A stretch of 64,000 nucleotides of DNA. It comes from Qipengyuania sp. SS22. GTDB taxonomy: Bacteria > Pseudomonadota > Alphaproteobacteria > Sphingomonadales > Sphingomonadaceae. The notes under the pieces were generated by a model. It worked only from the letters and a program-made list of their open reading frames with translations, did not search any database and was not told the origin of the DNA. Position numbers and translations under genes: made by a program. How positions within the stretch are numbered: the stretch's first letter is position 1; every line of letters begins with the position of its first letter. This document shows, piece after piece, positions 62,366 through 64,000 of this stretch. The stretch covers positions 620,001 to 684,000 of the forward strand of contig NZ_CP107048.1 of NCBI RefSeq assembly GCF_025736935.1, written 5' to 3'.

Positions 62366-64000
62366 CTAGGCCGCCACGTTCTCGCGCTTGCGCGATTTCC
62401 TGACGATACCCGACAGTCCCTTGGTCAGCTGGATCAGCCCGTTGAGGCGGCTTTCGGGCGACCCCCATGCGCGGCTGATGACCAGCTTCATATCGGGGCG
62501 CAGCTTGGCGATGCCCTTCAGCCGGTCGACATAGGCGAGCAGCCCCACCGGATCGGGGAAATCGTCCTGGTGGAAGGTCACCAGCGTGCCCTGCGCACCG
62601 ACGTCGATCTTGGCGATATTGGCCTCGATCGCCTGGTGCTTGATCTCGATCAGCTTGACGAGATTGGCGGTGGCGGCGGGAAGATCGCCGAAGCGGTCGA
62701 TCATCTCGGCGGCCAGCGCATCTATTTCGGGCTTGTCCTGCGCATCGTTGAGGCGGCGATAAAGCGCCATGCGCACCGCGAGGTCGGGGACGTAATCCTC
62801 GGGGATCATGATCGGCGCATCGACGGTGATCTGCGGGCTGACGCGTTCGGGCTTGGCTTCCAGTCCCAGCTCGCCCGCCTTGGCCGCAAGGATCGCATCC
62901 TCCAGCATCGATTGGTACAGTTCGAAGCCGACTTCGCGGATGTGTCCCGACTGTTCGTCGCCGAGCAGATTGCCCGCGCCGCGAATGTCGAGATCGTGGC
63001 TGGCAAGCTGGAAGCCTGCGCCAAGACTGTCGAGATCGCCGAGGACCTTGAGGCGCTTTTCAGCCACCTCGGACAATTGCGTGTCGGTGGCATAGGTCAG
63101 ATAGGCATAGGCGCGCAGCTTCGAACGGCCCACGCGTCCGCGCAGCTGGTAGAGCTGGGCTAGGCCGAAAATATCCGCGCGGTGGATGATGATCGTGTTC
63201 GCGCTGGGCAGGTCGAGCCCGCTTTCGACGATGGTGGTCGCCAGCAGCACTTCGTATTTGCCTTCGTAGAAGGCGCTCATCCGTTCCTCGATCTCGCCCG
63301 CGCCCATCTGGCCATGCGCGGCAACGAATTTGACCTCGGGGACGTGTTCGTGGAGCCAGTCGGAAATCGCTTCCATGTCGGAAATCCGCGGGACAACGAT
63401 GAAGCTCTGCCCGCCGCGATGGTGTTCGCGCAGCAGGGCTTCGCGCATCACCATGTCGTCCCATTCCATCACATAGGTACGCACCGCGAGGCGGTCGACC
63501 GGCGGGGTCTGGATGGTCGACAGTTCGCGCAGGCCGGTCATCGCCATTTGCAGCGTGCGCGGGATCGGCGTGGCGGTGAGCGTGAGCATATGCACGTCGG
63601 CGCGCAATTGCTTGAGCTTTTCCTTATGCGTGACGCCGAAACGCTGTTCCTCGTCGACGATGACCAGTCCGAGGTTCTTGAAGCTGGTCTGCTTCGACAG
63701 GATGGCATGTGTGCCGACGACGATATCGACCTGGCCATCGGCCAGCCCCGCGCGGGTTTCCTTTACCTCGCGCGCCGGGACGAGTCGCGACAGGCGGCCG
63801 ACCTTGAGCGGGAAGCCGTTGAAGCGGGACGCGAAATTCTCGAAATGCTGGCGCGCGAGCAGAGTGGTCGGCGCGACAACCGCGACCTGCTGGCCGTTCA
63901 TTGCCGCGACGAAGGCGGCGCGCAGCGCGACCTCGGTCTTGCCGAACCCGACATCGCCGCAGACCAGACGGTCCATCGGTCTGCCGCTTTCGAGGTCGCC
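62366..64000 (-). CDS. mfd: Transcription-repair coupling factor Mfd, N-terminal part outside the window
   Basis: About 544 C-terminal residues are visible, entering the window in frame at 'DLESGRPMDRLVCGDVGFGKTEVA', the Walker A of the RecG-like translocase. 'VDEEQRFGVTHKE', 'TATPIPRTLQMA' and 'TIVESGLDLPSANTIIIHRAD' are helicase motifs and the TRCF C-terminal regulatory domain follows. Mfd displaces stalled RNA polymerase and recruits UvrA. The gene starts beyond position 64000. It is convergent with the EAL gene across seven bases. Confidence 0.97.
   Translation of the reverse strand, partial: GDLESGRPMDRLVCGDVGFGKTEVALRAAFVAAMNGQQVAVVAPTTLLARQHFENFASRFNGFPLKVGRLSRLVPAREVKETRAGLADGQVDIVVGTHAILSKQTSFKNLGLVIVDEEQRFGVTHKEKLKQLRADVHMLTLTATPIPRTLQMAMTGLRELSTIQTPPVDRLAVRTYVMEWDDMVMREALLREHHRGGQSFIVVPRISDMEAISDWLHEHVPEVKFVAAHGQMGAGEIEERMSAFYEGKYEVLLATTIVESGLDLPSANTIIIHRADIFGLAQLYQLRGRVGRSKLRAYAYLTYATDTQLSEVAEKRLKVLGDLDSLGAGFQLASHDLDIRGAGNLLGDEQSGHIREVGFELYQSMLEDAILAAKAGELGLEAKPERVSPQITVDAPIMIPEDYVPDLAVRMALYRRLNDAQDKPEIDALAAEMIDRFGDLPAATANLVKLIEIKHQAIEANIAKIDVGAQGTLVTFHQDDFPDPVGLLAYVDRLKGIAKLRPDMKLVISRAWGSPESRLNGLIQLTKGLSGIVRKSRKRENVAA

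Noticed and set aside
1..64000. CRISPR arrays, prophage, insertion sequences, integrons
   Set aside because: No regularly spaced repeats, transposase, phage structural genes or integrase other than the housekeeping Xer recombinase were seen.

Overview
The window is 64 kb of GC-rich, densely packed chromosomal DNA, almost certainly from an alphaproteobacterium of the order Sphingomonadales (Erythrobacteraceae-like; this is an inference from gene content, gene order and protein style, not from a marker tree). Supporting signs are the block ahcY - divL - tsaE - amgK - murU - addB - addA - trxA, a DivL-type kinase with tyrosine in place of histidine, a methylmalonyl-CoA route for propionate, two Flp pilins, and GC-rich REP-like repeat pairs. 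There is no prophage, integrase island, insertion sequence or CRISPR array. Both edges cut a gene: an M16 peptidase on the left and mfd on the right.

Layout. 1-8.8 kb: M16 peptidase, a membrane diguanylate cyclase, tRNA-Gln, a GPH-type sugar symporter, the glutathione transferase YghU, DNA topoisomerase IB and a DUF4118 histidine kinase. 8.8-14.9 kb: an NAD synthetase carrying an extra N-terminal helix-turn-helix domain, a DMT exporter, ilvE with a structured 5' leader holding an 18-codon ORF, a lipoprotein and tlyA. 15-26.1 kb: propionyl-CoA to succinyl-CoA genes (pccB, mce, methylmalonyl-CoA mutase, pccA) interleaved with bioB, metY, an enoyl-CoA hydratase, a GST and small unknowns. 26.3-32.1 kb: aroK-aroB, a divergent small-membrane-peptide plus secreted-protein pair, xerD and accA. 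32.2-41.2 kb: an M48 lipoprotein peptidase, two Flp pilins, a Nudix enzyme, tRNA-Arg, a zincin, a hemerythrin-like protein, a PLD-family protein, folE, a MarR-like regulator, a Prx5 peroxiredoxin and ahcY. 41.3-52.7 kb: divL, tsaE, amgK, murU, addB, addA and trxA, several joined by start/stop overlaps. 52.7-64 kb: hisN-argJ, a decayed membrane gene, a small exported protein just upstream of secA, secA, a GNAT, a TSUP permease, tRNA-Asn, nadK, an EAL phosphodiesterase and mfd.

How the genes work together. The carboxylase PccAB makes methylmalonyl-CoA from propionyl-CoA, Mce epimerises it and the B12-dependent mutase gives succinyl-CoA; bioB in the same block supplies the biotin that PccA needs. 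ahcY and metY both touch homocysteine/methionine metabolism. NadE and NadK together make NAD and NADP. AmgK and MurU recycle peptidoglycan sugars, AddAB repairs double-strand breaks, and SecA drives export.

The least expected observations are the HTH-NAD synthetase fusion, the ilvE leader with a near-perfect Shine-Dalgarno and mutually exclusive hairpins, a terminator-like hairpin in the ahcY leader, and a small secreted protein directly upstream of secA that could be a SecM-like monitor. No search could be run; family assignments come from recognisable motifs and sequence style.
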